Below are positions 26,301 to 37,061 of a stretch of DNA of 64,000 nt, piece after piece (within the stretch, counting starts at the first letter, position 1; the number at the start of each line of letters is the position of its first letter). The position numbers were made by a program, and so were the translations under genes. The notes below the pieces were generated by a model. The model saw only the letters and a list, made by a program, of their open reading frames with translations, did not search any database and was not told where the DNA came from. The stretch is from assembly GCA_035582835.1 (NCBI GenBank), contig JAYKAV010003143.1, positions 3,068,277 to 3,132,276 of the forward strand, in the 5' to 3' direction. This stretch comes from Phoebastria nigripes (taxonomy: Eukaryota; Chordata; Aves; Procellariiformes; Diomedeidae).

Positions 26301-29300
26301 GCTTTTGATTGTCAAAGAGGATTCTTGTTTTCCTTCTGTTATTCCATCAACTGATTTATACTTGCACCCCTGCAGGGAGCAGGAACCAATGAGAAAGTGT
26401 TGACTGAAATTCTTGCCTCCAGAACACCTGCAGAAGTGCGGAATATTAAACAGGTTTATCTGCAAGGTAAAGTTCGGTATAGAACAAAGTTCTAGGGTCT
26501 CTGTTCAGTTCTCTTAATATGATTTTAGCTCATCTTTCAAATAAGGTCTTATCTGTGAACTGATGGACATGGATGTGTCCAATAAGAGGGATTTCATTCT
26601 GCTGTGTTGCAAAACTTCATATTGAAAGAAACTAGAGTTTGGATTGTAAACTAAAATAGTTTTTATTTTGGGGCTATGACTGCAGGTTATGGTGTTTTGT
26701 GCTTTATAGTTAGAATTCATTCAAATGCATTTCTTTCTTTCACCCATTAATTTCATCCCTTTGACTGAAAGGGGATTTTTAGTAATTGGAAACTAGAAAA
26801 CTGGTATCACATAAAAAAACAGAAGTGATTTTTTGCCTTTTGCTCAGCATTCTGTTCAAATGCATTTGTGCTAAAGCAGGTGCAGCTTTTTGGTTGTCCA
26901 CAGGAGTACGTGCTTTTACCCTCTGATTGTGCGTTGTTTTTTTTAAGGCAGTGTTTAATGCAAATTTCTTTTACCTCTATGCAGATTCCTGCCACACAAG
27001 AGATTCTCATGTCTTAAAAAAGTTTGAGGCAAAACTTAAGAGTCTCCAAGGGCAAAATTTATTAGTACTAGACTTTTCTGGGCTCACAGTTGTTATACAT
27101 TTGTGAGACTGCCATATTTTAGCATAACTCCAGATCTGTATGCTCTTTAGTTCCTTAAAGAGCTGAATCTATGCATGTCACCTTGTATTTCAAAATATTT
27201 TGAGTAATCTGCTCCTGATACTAGGTGTGAGATGCTGTCTTTTCACCTCTTTTACAATAATGTTAGGTTACAAGTGAAAGAATATGTCCTAGTTGTTAAA
27301 GCTGTTTCTGATAAATGATTCTACAAGCTGTGAGTCAAATTAACTTTTTGCTTTTCCTTGCTTTCTCCTCAAAATAGTGAGGAAATCTGTAAGATGGTGA
27401 ATGGGTATTGCTCTTTTGCAGAGTATGAGGCCAGCTTGGAGGATAAGATCACAGGAGAAACATCAGGCTATTTTCAGAGACTGCTGGTGGTCCTGCTGCA
27501 GGTCAGTATCTCTTTGTGTGCAGGCATGTGTGTATGATTTTCACTTCTGTTTTCCTGTCTGATGTACGCTTGTCACTTTCTGCTTACTAAGCTGGGATTC
27601 TAGCTAGACCTGGTGATAGGCAGGACTGGTTCTGAAACTGAGTCACTTCCCCTGACTTGCAGGGTCAGTCTTGAGCTCTGTTATGGGTCATTTCCACATC
27701 ACTGAATTGAAAAACTTCTGTGATGCTCATGGGTATAGCAGAATGCCTGCTACGTGGGGTTTTGAAGGCAATAGGAGAAGAGAACGTTTATTTCATAAAG
27801 ATACATAAAAATAAGGTGGGTTTGGAGAAGATGCATTAGGGGTTGACTTCTCACAGTAACTCTTACAGGCTCAATATAACAGATAAGTTGTTTTTTGATT
27901 CAACTTTTGATTCTTCAGTTTCACAACTGTTAAAAATTCTCTTTAGGCGAATAGAGATCCTGACGGCAGAGTTGATGAGGGTCTTGTTGAGCAGGATGCT
28001 CAGGTGGGTGAATGACTTTTTTTTGGGGGGCATTTCTACAAGTTATCTTGCAAAGAGTATACAGGTAGAATTCAAATGAGAGAGAGAAATTGTTAAGGTG
28101 TGTTTCTCTGTGTGTGTTTCTTAATGCATTTTCCTGTGCTTTTATACATTCTGGACAGAAGAAGTGTCAAAACCTGAAACATTGGGATCAAGATTTTTGG
28201 CATTTTCATGTTTCAGTGTAAAGCATGTCTTGTTTTGCTTATTACTTAATGAGGTGCTTGAATGGAACAATGGTTAGATCACTGGAAGAGAGAGTTATGA
28301 TTGCTGAGGCTTTGTGATGCTGAGACCCACTGCTGGAAAACTCAGAGATGTTAACAGTTCATTCCTTAATATCTGACTTGAACTTCTCTCTGAATTCAGT
28401 CCTTACATATCATGTGTCATATACATGTCGTAGTGAAATGTTAATGCTATTTGGTGAGGGATGCCTCCACAGAGGGTGAAATACTAAAAAGAGAAAATAT
28501 ACCAAATATTCTGCTTTACTGTAACCAGATGACAGTCTAAGAATTGCCTCTAAAGAGTTTGTAGGGACTCACATATTGCCTGTTGCAAGTATTGTCCATG
28601 ACGTTGTCACTGATCACTAAACCTGTGCTCTAGACAGGAAGAGGAATACCAGCAGTAAATTGGTGTTCTTGATGCGGTCTCTTGCTGGATGCTATTGGCT
28701 TTGTTGTTAGTTGTAGTGATGGTAAATATTTCAGCAATTTGATTACAGAACTCATTTAATGTATGTTTCTTCTTGGTTAGTTCAGATAACTCTGGGCTAG
28801 ACACTTTCCTCTCATAAATTGTCAGTTGAGATGAAAGAAAACATAGGGATTGTTCAAGGTGACAAGGAGGAGTAGCAGAATACCAGATTAATAAAACATT
28901 CTCCTTATAGCAGGGCAAGATGGAGAGACAGACTGGCAAAATGTATTTTATTGGCACAGGCCTATCCTTTGTTATGTAAATTCAGAAAACATTGCTCTCC
29001 TGCTATTAAAATTAATCCTGTGGAAACCAGAGCTTGAAAATTAGTGAGGCAAATGTTTGAATCACGAATTAGACTGTTTCATGAAATTGTGTCAGTCTTG
29101 CCTTTAGCTGGGCTTACGTAATTCAAGAAACCCATGAGCCACAGGTAGATAGATTCCTTTTGGCCTCTTTGATTTTAAATGAGCATCTAAATTTAGGAGG
29201 CATGATACCTAAATGTAGAAAAAGTCCTGGCTTTCTGAATGGTCTCTGTGGTTTGTTATGTACTTTTGGCTTGAGCTGGGACCCAAACAGAGAAGCGTTC

Positions 29301-32300
29301 TGTCACATTTCTCTTCATCGATATCTTTACATTCAACATCTAACATAGCTGGAACAGATTCAGAGAATTTTCTAGTTATTATTGCCAGGTACAGATGGTC
29401 AGAATTGAGGTATGTGACTGTGCAAATGTAAGACTATTTTTGGCTTCCCAATGTTTCTCTTGATTAATATGATATTCTGGGAAGGATTTGATACGTTAGA
29501 GGGCAGCCTTTTTGCTCAGTGATGATTTCNAATTTTTGTTTGTAATTCTATGATTACAAAACATTAATTCAAAGCAGTTGGGGAATGGGCATTCGTACTA
29601 CAAGATAGTATGAATATGCAGGGAACTTGCAAGACTTTTCTGAGAATGCCTGAAGGAGAAAATTTAACTTTTTGGAAGAGATTTTGTGAATATCACTTTT
29701 TTTAAAGTTATGCAATTGACTTACGTTTTGGGTATTGCACAGCAGCAAGGCAGGTAAAAACTTTGAGCTCACATAAAATGCCATTCACAACTTCTAGTAT
29801 CTCTAAATGCATTCCTGGCCTTTCTAAATACTGTGCTGGGACTTCACATGTGCTACTGGATGGAGTGTGCTGGTATTCATTTGAAGAGCTTAGCATATAT
29901 TATTTGAAATAAATATCCTTGCAATGCCTTAATAGCTTTTTTCCCCCTGCTCTTTTGTACTCTGTACCATTAATATTAAAAAGAGCATGCAGCAGTCACA
30001 AATGCATTTTGAATAGGATTGCGGGACAAACATAAATAGGAAATTCATAACATCCCACTCAGGTTTTACAATATGGACAGACAGATGGCCAACAGTGTTG
30101 CTATGCAGCAGATTTGGTTGTGGGGATTTTTCTAAGATATTTGGCTGCCTGAATATAGGTGGTAACCTGTTTGCCTGTCCTCCCCTCACTGAGGAGAGAG
30201 GAAAAATAATATATACTATGACATGTACAAACCTTTCTCCTTACATGGTGTTTAGCACGTGATTTGGAAAAAAGCTTCTGAGCGTCAGGAAAAAGAACTG
30301 ATTTTTTTTTCTGAATTTTTTTTTTCTTTCTCATTTTCCCCCTCCTTTTGCTTATTCCAACTTTTAGAAGTGCTTTACTTTCCTAAATGCTGCTAATGGC
30401 CTGGTCGTTGTCTACATTGAAGAAAGACTTGCCTCAAGAGCAATGAATGTGCTAAAATGATTAAAAATCTGTTGCTGATCTGGTTTCTTATGGCTAAGAA
30501 TTTAGCAGCCCACAAATCCTGCTTCCGAGAGCTTCAAAGCCATCTTCCCCTCCTTTTTGGAAAACTTCCTCCTGGGCCAAGTTAGCATGGTTCTCCCATT
30601 GATATGAGTCATCATGTCATAAAGTTTTGCTAGTCTGATTTGAAAAAGGGGAAGAAAAAAAAGAACAGAAAAAGCAGTATTGGGAATGGATTTTATCTCC
30701 TGTATTATCAGAGTTTCAGAAAACTTCAGGCTTGTGAAAACGGACTGTGCGCACAGTCAATCGTAGGGCCTTAAGCAGTATTACTCATGTAAATGCTTTC
30801 ACAGTTGATTTCAGAATTTATCATTTATTTCTTTGTAAAGTCAGTTCAGTACTTGGCAATTTTATTTCATTTTTTTCCCTCCAGCTATAGCTTGTTAGTA
30901 AATTTAATGCTCCTTAGAGTGAGACAAATAGAGCTTTTCAACAGGGTGTGTGGACACATGACAAATGCTGTTGTTTTGATCTCTTGAATATTCAACAGGT
31001 TTTGTTTAGAGCTGGGGAGCTGAAATGGGGAACAGATGAAGAAAAGTTCATCACCATCTTGGGAACCCGAAGCGTTTCCCATTTAAGGAGGGGTAGGTGA
31101 TATGGTTCACGTATGCTTGAAAACTTCTGCCTGAAGTCTCAGTATTAGCCAGCTGGTGGTAGAAATGGTAGAAAAGTTGTTTCTGGTACCGCATTTGTCA
31201 AGCCCAGAAATCTTTAATCACCTCTTCCCTCTACTTAATACATTTTAATTTTAATTCAGTTGCCCCCTAGCAGCGGTGATCTCCTGCTTGAAGGAGTCAT
31301 GCAATAGATCTGAGGGACAGCTGGGGTGTTTCTTTCTGGATGCTTGTTTGTTTGTTTTGTTTTGGTTTTTTTTCCCTTTTGAAAGAGGTCATGGCAGTAG
31401 AAGTGATGCTGAGAGCCTGTTATGAGTCATCATAATCTGATGGAGATCCAGCCCTGAAAAGATCAACCCTTTTGTAGGTTCATACTTTATTAGCTGTTAA
31501 TAAAGAGACAATAATTTTTTTCCCTTCTCCTTACCCATTCATAAGTCTGTTTTACCAAGCTGTTTAGGCCATTGGAAATAATAGCCAGTAAGTTTTGCTT
31601 TGGTTCTCCAATCTTTTTGTTTTCCTTTTTGAATCTTTGGATTCATTTGGATTTTCAAAGGTAATTTGGTTTGTGATTTTACTGTTTAGTTCCTTACCAT
31701 TACTTGCATTAAAGTAAGCCTAAAGTTTGTTTTGATGCACCCAACATTTACTTAGCATGGTAGAACTCTAAGATTTCGTAGAAAACTCAGGTCTTATGGA
31801 TATTCATGAACACAGACTTGAATAGACTGCCAATAGGCCAGTTTGTTTGTGTGAAGTTAATTTGATGCAGTAGCCCAGTGTAGACAAGATCTTAGATTCA
31901 GGCTAAATGATAGCTGCACCCTGGGAAAAATGCTTATCATTTCCTAAAACTTCCCTTCTTTCCCTTTCCCTCTTCTCCCTGTACCCTTTCACTGGATGTG
32001 TTCACAGAACGGTTGAGGTTGGAAGGGACCTCTGGGGGTCATCCTGTCCAACTGTGCTTGAGCAGGGCTACCTAGAGCAGGCTGCCCAGGATGATGTCCA
32101 GATGGCTTTTGACATCTCCAAGGACTCCACAACCTCCCTGGGCAACCTGTGCCAGTACAGAGTCACCCTCACAGGAAAAAAGTGTTTCCTGATGTTCAGA
32201 CAGAACCTCCTGTGCCCACTGTCCTGGCACTTGGCACCACTGAAAAGAGCCTGGGTCCATTGTCTTTACAGGCTCCCTTCACATATTTGTATACACTGAT

Positions 32301-35300
32301 GAGATTCCCCCTTGAACCTTCTCTTCTCCGGGCTGAACAGTCCCAGCTCTCTCAGCCTTTCCTCACAGGAGAGATGCTCCAGTCCCTTAATCATCTTCGT
32401 GGCCCTTCACTTTCAGTTGCTCCATCTCTCTTTTGTCCTGGGGAGCCCAGAACTGGACCCTGCACTCCAGGTGTGGCCTCACCAGTGCTGAGCGGAGGGG
32501 AAGGATCACCTCCCTCCACCTGCTGGCAACAGTCCTCCTAATGCAGCCCAGGATACCTTTTGCCGCCTTTGCCACAAGGGCACACTGCTGCCTCATGTTC
32601 AACTTGGTGTCCACCAGGACCCCCAGCTCCTTTTCTGCAAAGCTGCTTTCCAGCTGGTTGACTCCCAGCATGTACTGGTGCATGGGGTTGTTCCTCCCCA
32701 GGTACAGGAATGTGTTGTATAGTAGCAATCTGGTAGGAAATAGGTATTTAAAGTAGGACAGAGGGAAGAATGAGTGGACAATAGCATTTGAACTGTGGAT
32801 GATGAGATACCGATGGCATTAACCTGTACTGAGGAGGATACTGGGAGAAATGCTGGCTAGACAAGTGACTAAGCACCCTTTCTGTTTTGCAGTGTTTGAC
32901 AAATACATGACTATATCCGGCTTTCAAATTGAAGAGACCATTGACCGTGAAACCTCTGGTGATTTGGAGAAGCTGCTTTTGGCAGTTGGTAATTAAGTCT
33001 TAATAGATCTAGAACTGGCCTTCTTCATTTACTCCTAGGCCTCCCTTAAATTGCAGTTGTTACAGGAAGTGGCATGAGAACATGGTTCCTTTTTAAAGTT
33101 AATCACCTGAGATCTATTTTTGTGTTTAGAGAATAGGCCTTTATTCTTCCTTTAATAGATAGGGGGGCTGGGGGGAAGTGGGCCAGGGGGTAGTGGTGAA
33201 CTGCATTCGGTTCGGTGATGTGCACCTCTATCAGAAAGTGAGACAAAACTCTGCCTTCGTTTGTATTCCTGGCATCTCATTTAGGACAATGTCATAGTAG
33301 ATTTGTAACTGGGAGTAGAATTTGATGGGCAAAGTCTATTCTCTATTAGAAACATATGGTGCATTCTAACTCCTAGAACCCAAAGAGTTGTAGCAGAGGA
33401 ACAGACTAGCTGGCAGCTGTATACTTAATTGTCCACATTGGAGAGAATGATCCAGTAACACACACCTTGTCTTGACAGTGAAAGATTGTCCTGTATTGAA
33501 TAACAATCAGTAATTTAATGCTTTGCCTTTTTTCAGTGAAATGCATCCGAAGCGTGCCTGCCTATTTTGCCGAGACTCTGTATTATTCCATGAAGGTATG
33601 TACATGTTTTCCATACGTCATTTTCCATCTCTCCCGGCTACAATTCCTCTCCCTTTCACTTGTTCTTCATTTCTTCTTTCACTGCAAATGCCAACAGGAT
33701 ACTGTATCACTAAGCATCTGCAAAAGGTTTGGGGAATGCAGAACTGGGAGAGGATACAAACGATTCATAAGCTTTACTTCGAGTTCATCGTAAGTTTGTC
33801 AGACCATAAATCTTTTTCACGAAACATCAGTCTCATCAGCTTGGCCATGTTACATTGGAAAATGTCTGGCTAGATCCACTGAGCACCTTCAGCTAAATAA
33901 AGACTACAGTGTCTTTAGGTGGTGGATATATTGAGGAAGTAAAGATGACCAAAAACTAAATTGCAGATTGTGCAAATTTAGTGTACTTTGTTTTGGAGAT
34001 GAGTATTTACAGACTGAAGGTGTAGTTAGCTTTGAAACACATTTTGATGACTATTCATCCCATTTTGAGGAGGAAAAGAAACCTGTCAGAGAAAAAGGAG
34101 AGAGGCTTGAACAACTGCAAAAGATTCTGCAGGGGAATCCCATCAGCGACACAGCTGTGTTTCTTTTGGCTTTGCCTTCTCTTAGACAGGAGGAGATAAG
34201 CAGGGAAAACTGTATTTTTAACTCACAGTGGCTAATATTAATTAAAACTGAGGTAGGTAGTCTATTGTTTTCAGGCAAGTTACCAGCTTCCCTGAAGAAT
34301 ACCTCCCTTCCTCTTGCTGCAAAGCACTGAAGTATGTTTGTCACCAGGTGGTTGTGTTGATGAGGCGTCAGCATGAGAATTAGTGAAAAGAGATGAAATG
34401 ATAGCTTAATTCTTAAAAGCTGCTTTACTGCTTTTATAAACATCAGTGTAAAATAAGGTTCAGGTGGAAAATACAAAATATTATACCAGTATGCTGAGAG
34501 CTACCAGTATGAGGAGGATGACTTTTTTCTTATTTATCTGTTTATTAATTTTTAAAGAATGCAATAGAAAACCTTTTCCTGGAGATTTTAGAATCTTTTA
34601 CGTTTCTGTTACGAGGGGCCTGATTAATGTCTGTTGGCGAGATCCCCAAATTATTTTTTTAATATAAATAAAAATCATTAAGCACTTCAGATAAGGACGA
34701 TCATCATTTATTACTTTGGCAGAAGAGTTCGTACTTCCAATTAATCAGTTTGGCATGACAAATTTCTACAATGCTCAGAGTTTGCTTTCATGATTAGATG
34801 GGGTAGAGTCTGGCTTTTACCAGATTCTAATGTCAAATCCTACTCAGAAACCACCGGACTTATGGCATAACTTTTGAGCAGCTTTAGGGCGGTTTTAGAT
34901 GTAATCCAAGAATATTACACCCAGTTGAAGGATTGAGTGACCCTGGACGTTAGGCTGAAGATGATCGTGGGGGCTCTGCCAAGTCCTTCCTTGAGGTGCA
35001 TTAGCAGGTCAGCATGTGAAAATTTGTATTGCTTCAGCTTGTGTGGAGTCTGACTTGTCTGAGCAGGAGGGGTCAGGATGTTAGTTGGGCACAGCCTGCC
35101 AGCACAGGAACTTAAAATGTTTAAAGCAGTAAAGATGAATAAAAGAGTGGAGCATGTTTGCGTGGTTCGAAAAGGTTTGTGAAGTTTGCCTTCATAATAA
35201 AAGGCTGGATAATTTGTGGAATGAGTTGCTCTGCCTGTGTCTTGCTGTACGATGTTACATGCTTTGTATTAGTCATTTATGTACCCAGTTCCAGAACGGA

Positions 35301-37061
35301 CTGCAATTCTGCAGTCTCAGACTACATTGAAAGGGTGATTTGCATGTGATTCTGATTGTGGTGATCAGATACTGTGTAATCTTGGAACTGGATTATTTTA
35401 GATTTATATGGGCATTCACGGTTGAAGCCTGTGAGATGAAACATGAAATAAGAGGTCTGACCATATGGCACTTCATAGAAGTCCAGGGATGGGAGCACCT
35501 TGCATGGTCAGTCCTCTGTTCTTCACGTTGCAGTGTGAATGTCTTGTGATACTGTCCCAAATATCCTCTGTTTTGGAGTAGAAATGTAATGCAGGAGTGT
35601 TTTGAGACACCACTTGTTCTACTTGGTGCTTTCATGTTGCACCCTGGTTGTTTGTATTTGTTGTTTTGTTACAGCATCTGTCCAGAACAAANTCATACTT
35701 GAATATTATTTAAACTTTTCTCTTTAGGGGGCTGGCACTGATGATGATACCCTGATCAGAGTCATGGTTTCAAGAAGTGAGATTGATCTGTTGGATATTA
35801 GACAAGAATTCAGAAAGAATTTTGCAAAATCATTGCATCAAATGATTCAGGTAAAATTACTGTTCTGTTGTCAGGGAAAATGGGGGTGATTGAGATGTCG
35901 TTGTTTCCAGTGTTTATTTTTATGGAAGGGGGATGGATGTGAGTAGAGCTGGACAACACCGTGCACTCTGAGAGCAGTGGTGGTTGGTCTGCAGTTTCGT
36001 GAAGTACCACATAGCATCATTTAAGTGGGGAACACTTCCTGTGAAAAGCTAAAGGTTTCTTTCCAGTGTTCACTAGGAGAGCAGATGTGCTTTTCTGAAA
36101 TTACAATTACTCATACACCATTTTTAGCTACTGCTTCATTTCCTTTTTCTGGTCTGGGTTCCTTCTGATTTTCAGTGCTTCAGAGAGGGTGCTGGTTCCA
36201 GAGAAATAATATTGGGGTTGGGAGTCCAAATTATCATGAGGTTGAAGTTTAAATTTTGGATTGTGGTGTGGAACCTTTTGCACCATTTCAAAGTGGAAAG
36301 CATTTTACTGTGGAATCAGTCTGAATCATAATCTCCTTTGAGTGGATGGGAAGGAGCAGGAAGGGAAAGAGCCAGCAAGAAATCCAGAGCCAGCTGTTGC
36401 TGCAAAGTTGAAGCCAAAGTGCCTTCCCCCCCCCAGGAATTTTTTGGGGGTATTTTGTTTTATTTTTAATATTTTAATGCTGCTTTTTATGATTTTCTGT
36501 TATCATTCCTAACATTTTGCTCTCTCAGTTAGGCTGGGTGGAGTTGCTTTTGACACTGTCAGTCAGGCCCATATAGCTGTCCTGCGGAATTAGTAGCAGA
36601 GCTTCCCATTAATTACAGGGAGCAGGGCTGGGGCCTTTCTAAGTGATGGCAGGTGCACTTTGCACATTTAGAGGTCGTTGCTTTTGGTGCTGCTTTGGGC
36701 TTCTCCTTTTGTTTGGACTTTCTCACTTGCAGACGAATGCATTCTAATATGCAATGGGTAGATCAGTTCTAGTAAAGCTTTCAGAGGCTTTTTGTATTTC
36801 TGAAAGTCCGTCTGTGTAAATATAGCTCTAACATAAGAGACAGAGGATTTCCTTGCATCATTCCTGAGTGGACAGTCATCCAAGTGGATTTCCTGTGGGT
36901 GGGACAAATGTATAATCTGTTGGAGTCCTCCTTGGCTGCTGGTTTTCTTCACATTTCTGTGGTTGTGACTCATGGTGACTGGTCTGTTATATTAACAGAA
37001 AGATACGTCTGGGGACTACAGGAAAGCACTCCTGCTCCTCTGTGGTGGAGATGATGAGTAA
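13504..37061 (+). CDS. ANXA5: Annexin A5, complete coding region (12 coding exons joined)
   Basis: This calcium-dependent phospholipid-binding protein is cytosolic, binds phosphatidylserine on membranes and assembles into 2D lattices (known of the family). Joining 13504-13512, 21498-21582, 22678-22772, 23612-23725, 26376-26466, 27422-27501, 27947-28003, 30999-31092, 32893-32988, 33537-33595, 35728-35850 and 36999-37061 gives 966 nt, or 321 residues plus stop, the length I recall for chicken annexin A5. All junctions are GT-AG and keep frame. Type-II calcium loops lie at residues 30-33 (GMGT), 102-105 (GAGT), 185-189 (LKWGT, with the exposed Trp187 of annexin V) and 261-264 (GAGT). Their distal acidic ligands are E72, E144, E228 and D303. 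The N-terminal tail is about 16 residues, with no signal peptide or membrane segment, as usual for annexins. The start codon has G at -3 and +4. No frameshift or premature stop is present. Identification is very secure; orthology to A5 rests on recalled sequence and exon layout. Confidence 0.98.
14338..14365 (+). repeat. A28 homopolymer
   Basis: An uninterrupted run of 28 A residues in intron 2, following a short AAAGAAAGAAAGGG-type purine stretch. No CR1- or SINE-like body was recognised immediately 5' of it, so it is treated as a simple repeat rather than a retroposon tail. Confidence 0.9.
17957..18710 (-). mobile_element. CR1 LINE fragment, 5'-truncated, antisense in ANXA5 intron 2
   Basis: On the + strand the copy starts with two near-copies of the CR1 3' terminal octamer (reverse complement of ATTCTATG) at 17957-17976, followed by the typical GGTTGGAAAAGACCT segment. 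The minus-strand frame 18684-18040 is open for 214 codons with one N-derived unknown. It encodes the C-terminal part of the CR1 ORF2 polyprotein, with landmarks [39 protein letters not shown]. The endonuclease and the catalytic core of the reverse transcriptase are absent, so the copy was inactive on arrival. The intact frame suggests a comparatively recent insertion. Confidence 0.96.
21498..21582 (+). CDS. ANXA5: ANXA5 exon 3 (residues 4-31, first base of codon 32)
   Basis: The acceptor is a long T/C tract ending CCTCTAG at 21497; the donor is G|GTAAGA at 21583, phase 1. It encodes the N-terminal tail ([13 protein letters not shown]) and the start of annexin repeat 1 up to the GMG calcium loop. 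The exon is 85 nt. Confidence 0.98.
21583..22677 (+). other. ANXA5: Intron 3 (1095 bp, phase 1)
   Basis: GT-AG intron with a TTCTTTCTAACTTCAG acceptor. One single N lies at 22623. No repeat or nested gene was recognised; it is unremarkable AT-rich sequence. Confidence 0.9.
22678..22772 (+). CDS. ANXA5: ANXA5 exon 4 (residues 32-63)
   Basis: Completes Gly32 across the junction and continues [20 protein letters not shown], the core of annexin repeat 1. The donor is AGG|GTGAGA, phase 0. The exon is 95 nt. Confidence 0.98.
22773..23611 (+). other. ANXA5: Intron 4 (839 bp, phase 0)
   Basis: Contains one N at 23109 and an intronic G tract (six G, T, nine G) at 23374-23389, about 220 bp upstream of exon 5. 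Nothing else was recognised. Confidence 0.9.
23612..23725 (+). CDS. ANXA5: ANXA5 exon 5 (residues 64-101)
   Basis: Encodes the end of repeat 1 ([15 protein letters not shown], containing calcium ligand E72) and the start of repeat 2 ([11 protein letters not shown]). Acceptor TTCTGCATTAG, donor AAG|GTAAGA, phase 0, 114 nt. Residues 88-89 read Thr-Tyr where my recollection of chicken annexin A5 is Ala-Arg; this needs an alignment to confirm. Confidence 0.98.
23839..24047 (+). repeat. 15-bp polypyrimidine minisatellite, (TTTTCCTCTTCTTTC)n, with a 70-base N gap
   Basis: Near-perfect units of TTTTCCTCTTCTTTC run from 23839 to the gap at 23908-23977 and resume to 24047, so the sense strand is purely pyrimidine. 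Unit starts on the left fall at 23839 + 15n, and on the right the first falls at 23979, an offset of 5. The stated gap is therefore not a whole number of units and its size is probably an estimate. Such mirror-like purine/pyrimidine tracts can form triplex DNA, and the RNA would be rich in UCUU motifs. Confidence 0.97.
25592..25631 (+). repeat. 20-bp tandem duplication (2 copies, one mismatch)
   Basis: Two adjacent 20-bp copies, each beginning TTGGATATCTTTG, at 25592-25611 and 25612-25631, differing at one base (T versus G before ATGCAG). A small local slippage or duplication event within intron 5. Confidence 0.9.
26376..26466 (+). CDS. ANXA5: ANXA5 exon 6 (residues 102-131, first base of codon 132)
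   Basis: Begins with the repeat 2 calcium loop GAGT (residues 102-105) and continues [18 protein letters not shown]. The acceptor is CACCCCTGCAG, the donor CAAG|GTAAAG, phase 1, 91 nt. Confidence 0.98.
26467..27421 (+). other. ANXA5: Intron 6 (955 bp, phase 1)
   Basis: GT-AG intron ending CTCTTTTGCAG. No repeat or nested feature recognised. Confidence 0.9.
27422..27501 (+). CDS. ANXA5: ANXA5 exon 7 (residues 132-158)
   Basis: Encodes [18 protein letters not shown] and the hydrophobic helix LLVVLLQ that closes repeat 2. E144 in the GETSG motif is the distal calcium ligand. Donor CAG|GTCAGT, phase 0, 80 nt. Confidence 0.98.
27502..27946 (+). other. ANXA5: Intron 7 (445 bp, phase 0)
   Basis: A short intron ending in AATTCTCTTTAG. 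Nothing else seen. Confidence 0.9.
27947..28003 (+). CDS. ANXA5: ANXA5 exon 8 (residues 159-177)
   Basis: A 57-nt exon encoding the inter-repeat linker [19 protein letters not shown] between repeats 2 and 3, in the middle of the annexin core. Donor CAG|GTGGGT, phase 0. Confidence 0.97.
28004..30998 (+). other. ANXA5: Intron 8 (2995 bp, phase 0)
   Basis: Contains one N at 29530 and a strong pyrimidine tract ending in AG at 30367 that looks like a splice acceptor but has no convincing donor after it. No mobile element was recognised. Confidence 0.88.
30999..31092 (+). CDS. ANXA5: ANXA5 exon 9 (residues 178-208, first base of codon 209)
   Basis: Encodes the repeat 3 calcium loop region [10 protein letters not shown], including Trp187, which in annexin V becomes membrane-exposed on calcium binding (established). 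Continues [15 protein letters not shown]. Donor G|GTAGGT, phase 1, 94 nt. Confidence 0.98.
31093..32892 (+). other. ANXA5: Intron 9 (1800 bp, phase 1)
   Basis: About 40% of the intron is an antisense CR1 copy (32001-32716), ending roughly 180 bp before exon 10. The rest is AT-rich without recognised features. Confidence 0.9.
32001..32716 (-). mobile_element. CR1 LINE fragment, older, antisense in ANXA5 intron 9
   Basis: The + strand begins TTCACAGAACGGTTGAGGTTGG and continues with CR1 3' UTR sequence (GGAAGGGACCTCTGG). The minus strand around 32728-32387 encodes a diverged version of the ORF2 C-terminal region ([33 protein letters not shown]), after which the frame is lost. The octamer tail is degraded to about one unit. 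It is more diverged than the intron 2 copy and of a different subfamily type (GGGGTTGTTCCTCCCCAGG near its 5' end). Its end at 32716 is approximate. Confidence 0.94.
32893..32988 (+). CDS. ANXA5: ANXA5 exon 10 (residues 209-240, first base of codon 241)
   Basis: Encodes [20 protein letters not shown] and [12 protein letters not shown], the second half of repeat 3. E228 is the distal calcium ligand. Acceptor CTGTTTTGCAG, donor G|GTAATT (a weaker donor), phase 1, 96 nt. Confidence 0.98.
32989..33536 (+). other. ANXA5: Intron 10 (548 bp, phase 1)
   Basis: Short intron with a G-rich patch at about 33163-33195 and a CTTTGCCTTTTTTCAG acceptor. Nothing else recognised. Confidence 0.9.
33537..33595 (+). 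CDS. ANXA5: ANXA5 exon 11 (residues 241-260)
   Basis: Encodes [19 protein letters not shown] at the start of repeat 4, including a cysteine at residue 243 in addition to the conserved Cys316. Donor AAG|GTATGT, phase 0, 59 nt. Confidence 0.98.
33596..35727 (+). other. ANXA5: Intron 11 (2132 bp, phase 0)
   Basis: No repeat or nested gene recognised. One N at about 35692, close to the exon 12 acceptor (TTCTCTTTAG). Confidence 0.9.
35728..35850 (+). CDS. ANXA5: ANXA5 exon 12 (residues 261-301)
   Basis: Begins with the repeat 4 calcium loop GAGT (residues 261-264), then [20 protein letters not shown] and the [15 protein letters not shown] helix. Donor CAG|GTAAAA, phase 0, 123 nt. Confidence 0.98.
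35851..36998 (+). other. ANXA5: Intron 12 (1148 bp, phase 0)
   Basis: Contains a C run at about 36426-36434. Acceptor ATTAACAG has a weak pyrimidine tract. Nothing else recognised. Confidence 0.88.
36999..37061 (+). CDS. ANXA5: ANXA5 exon 13: C-terminus and stop (residues 302-321)
   Basis: Encodes [20 protein letters not shown] followed by TAA at 37059-37061. D303 is the distal calcium ligand of repeat 4, Cys316 is conserved, and the acidic tail is the expected annexin A5 terminus. Confidence 0.98.
   Translation, partial: KDTSGDYRKALLLLCGGDDE

Larger units (their letters stand above)
23726..26375 (+). other. ANXA5: Intron 5 (2650 bp, phase 0)
   Basis: Holds the 15-bp pyrimidine minisatellite with the only large assembly gap of the window, starting 113 bp after the exon 5 donor. 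It also holds a 20-bp tandem duplication at 25592-25631 and an N at 24390. The remainder shows no recognisable feature. Confidence 0.9.

Noticed and set aside
30301..30450. Strong pyrimidine tract and AG at 30367 in intron 8 resembling an exon start
   Set aside because: No plausible donor follows at exon distance, and inclusion would break the annexin frame and fold.
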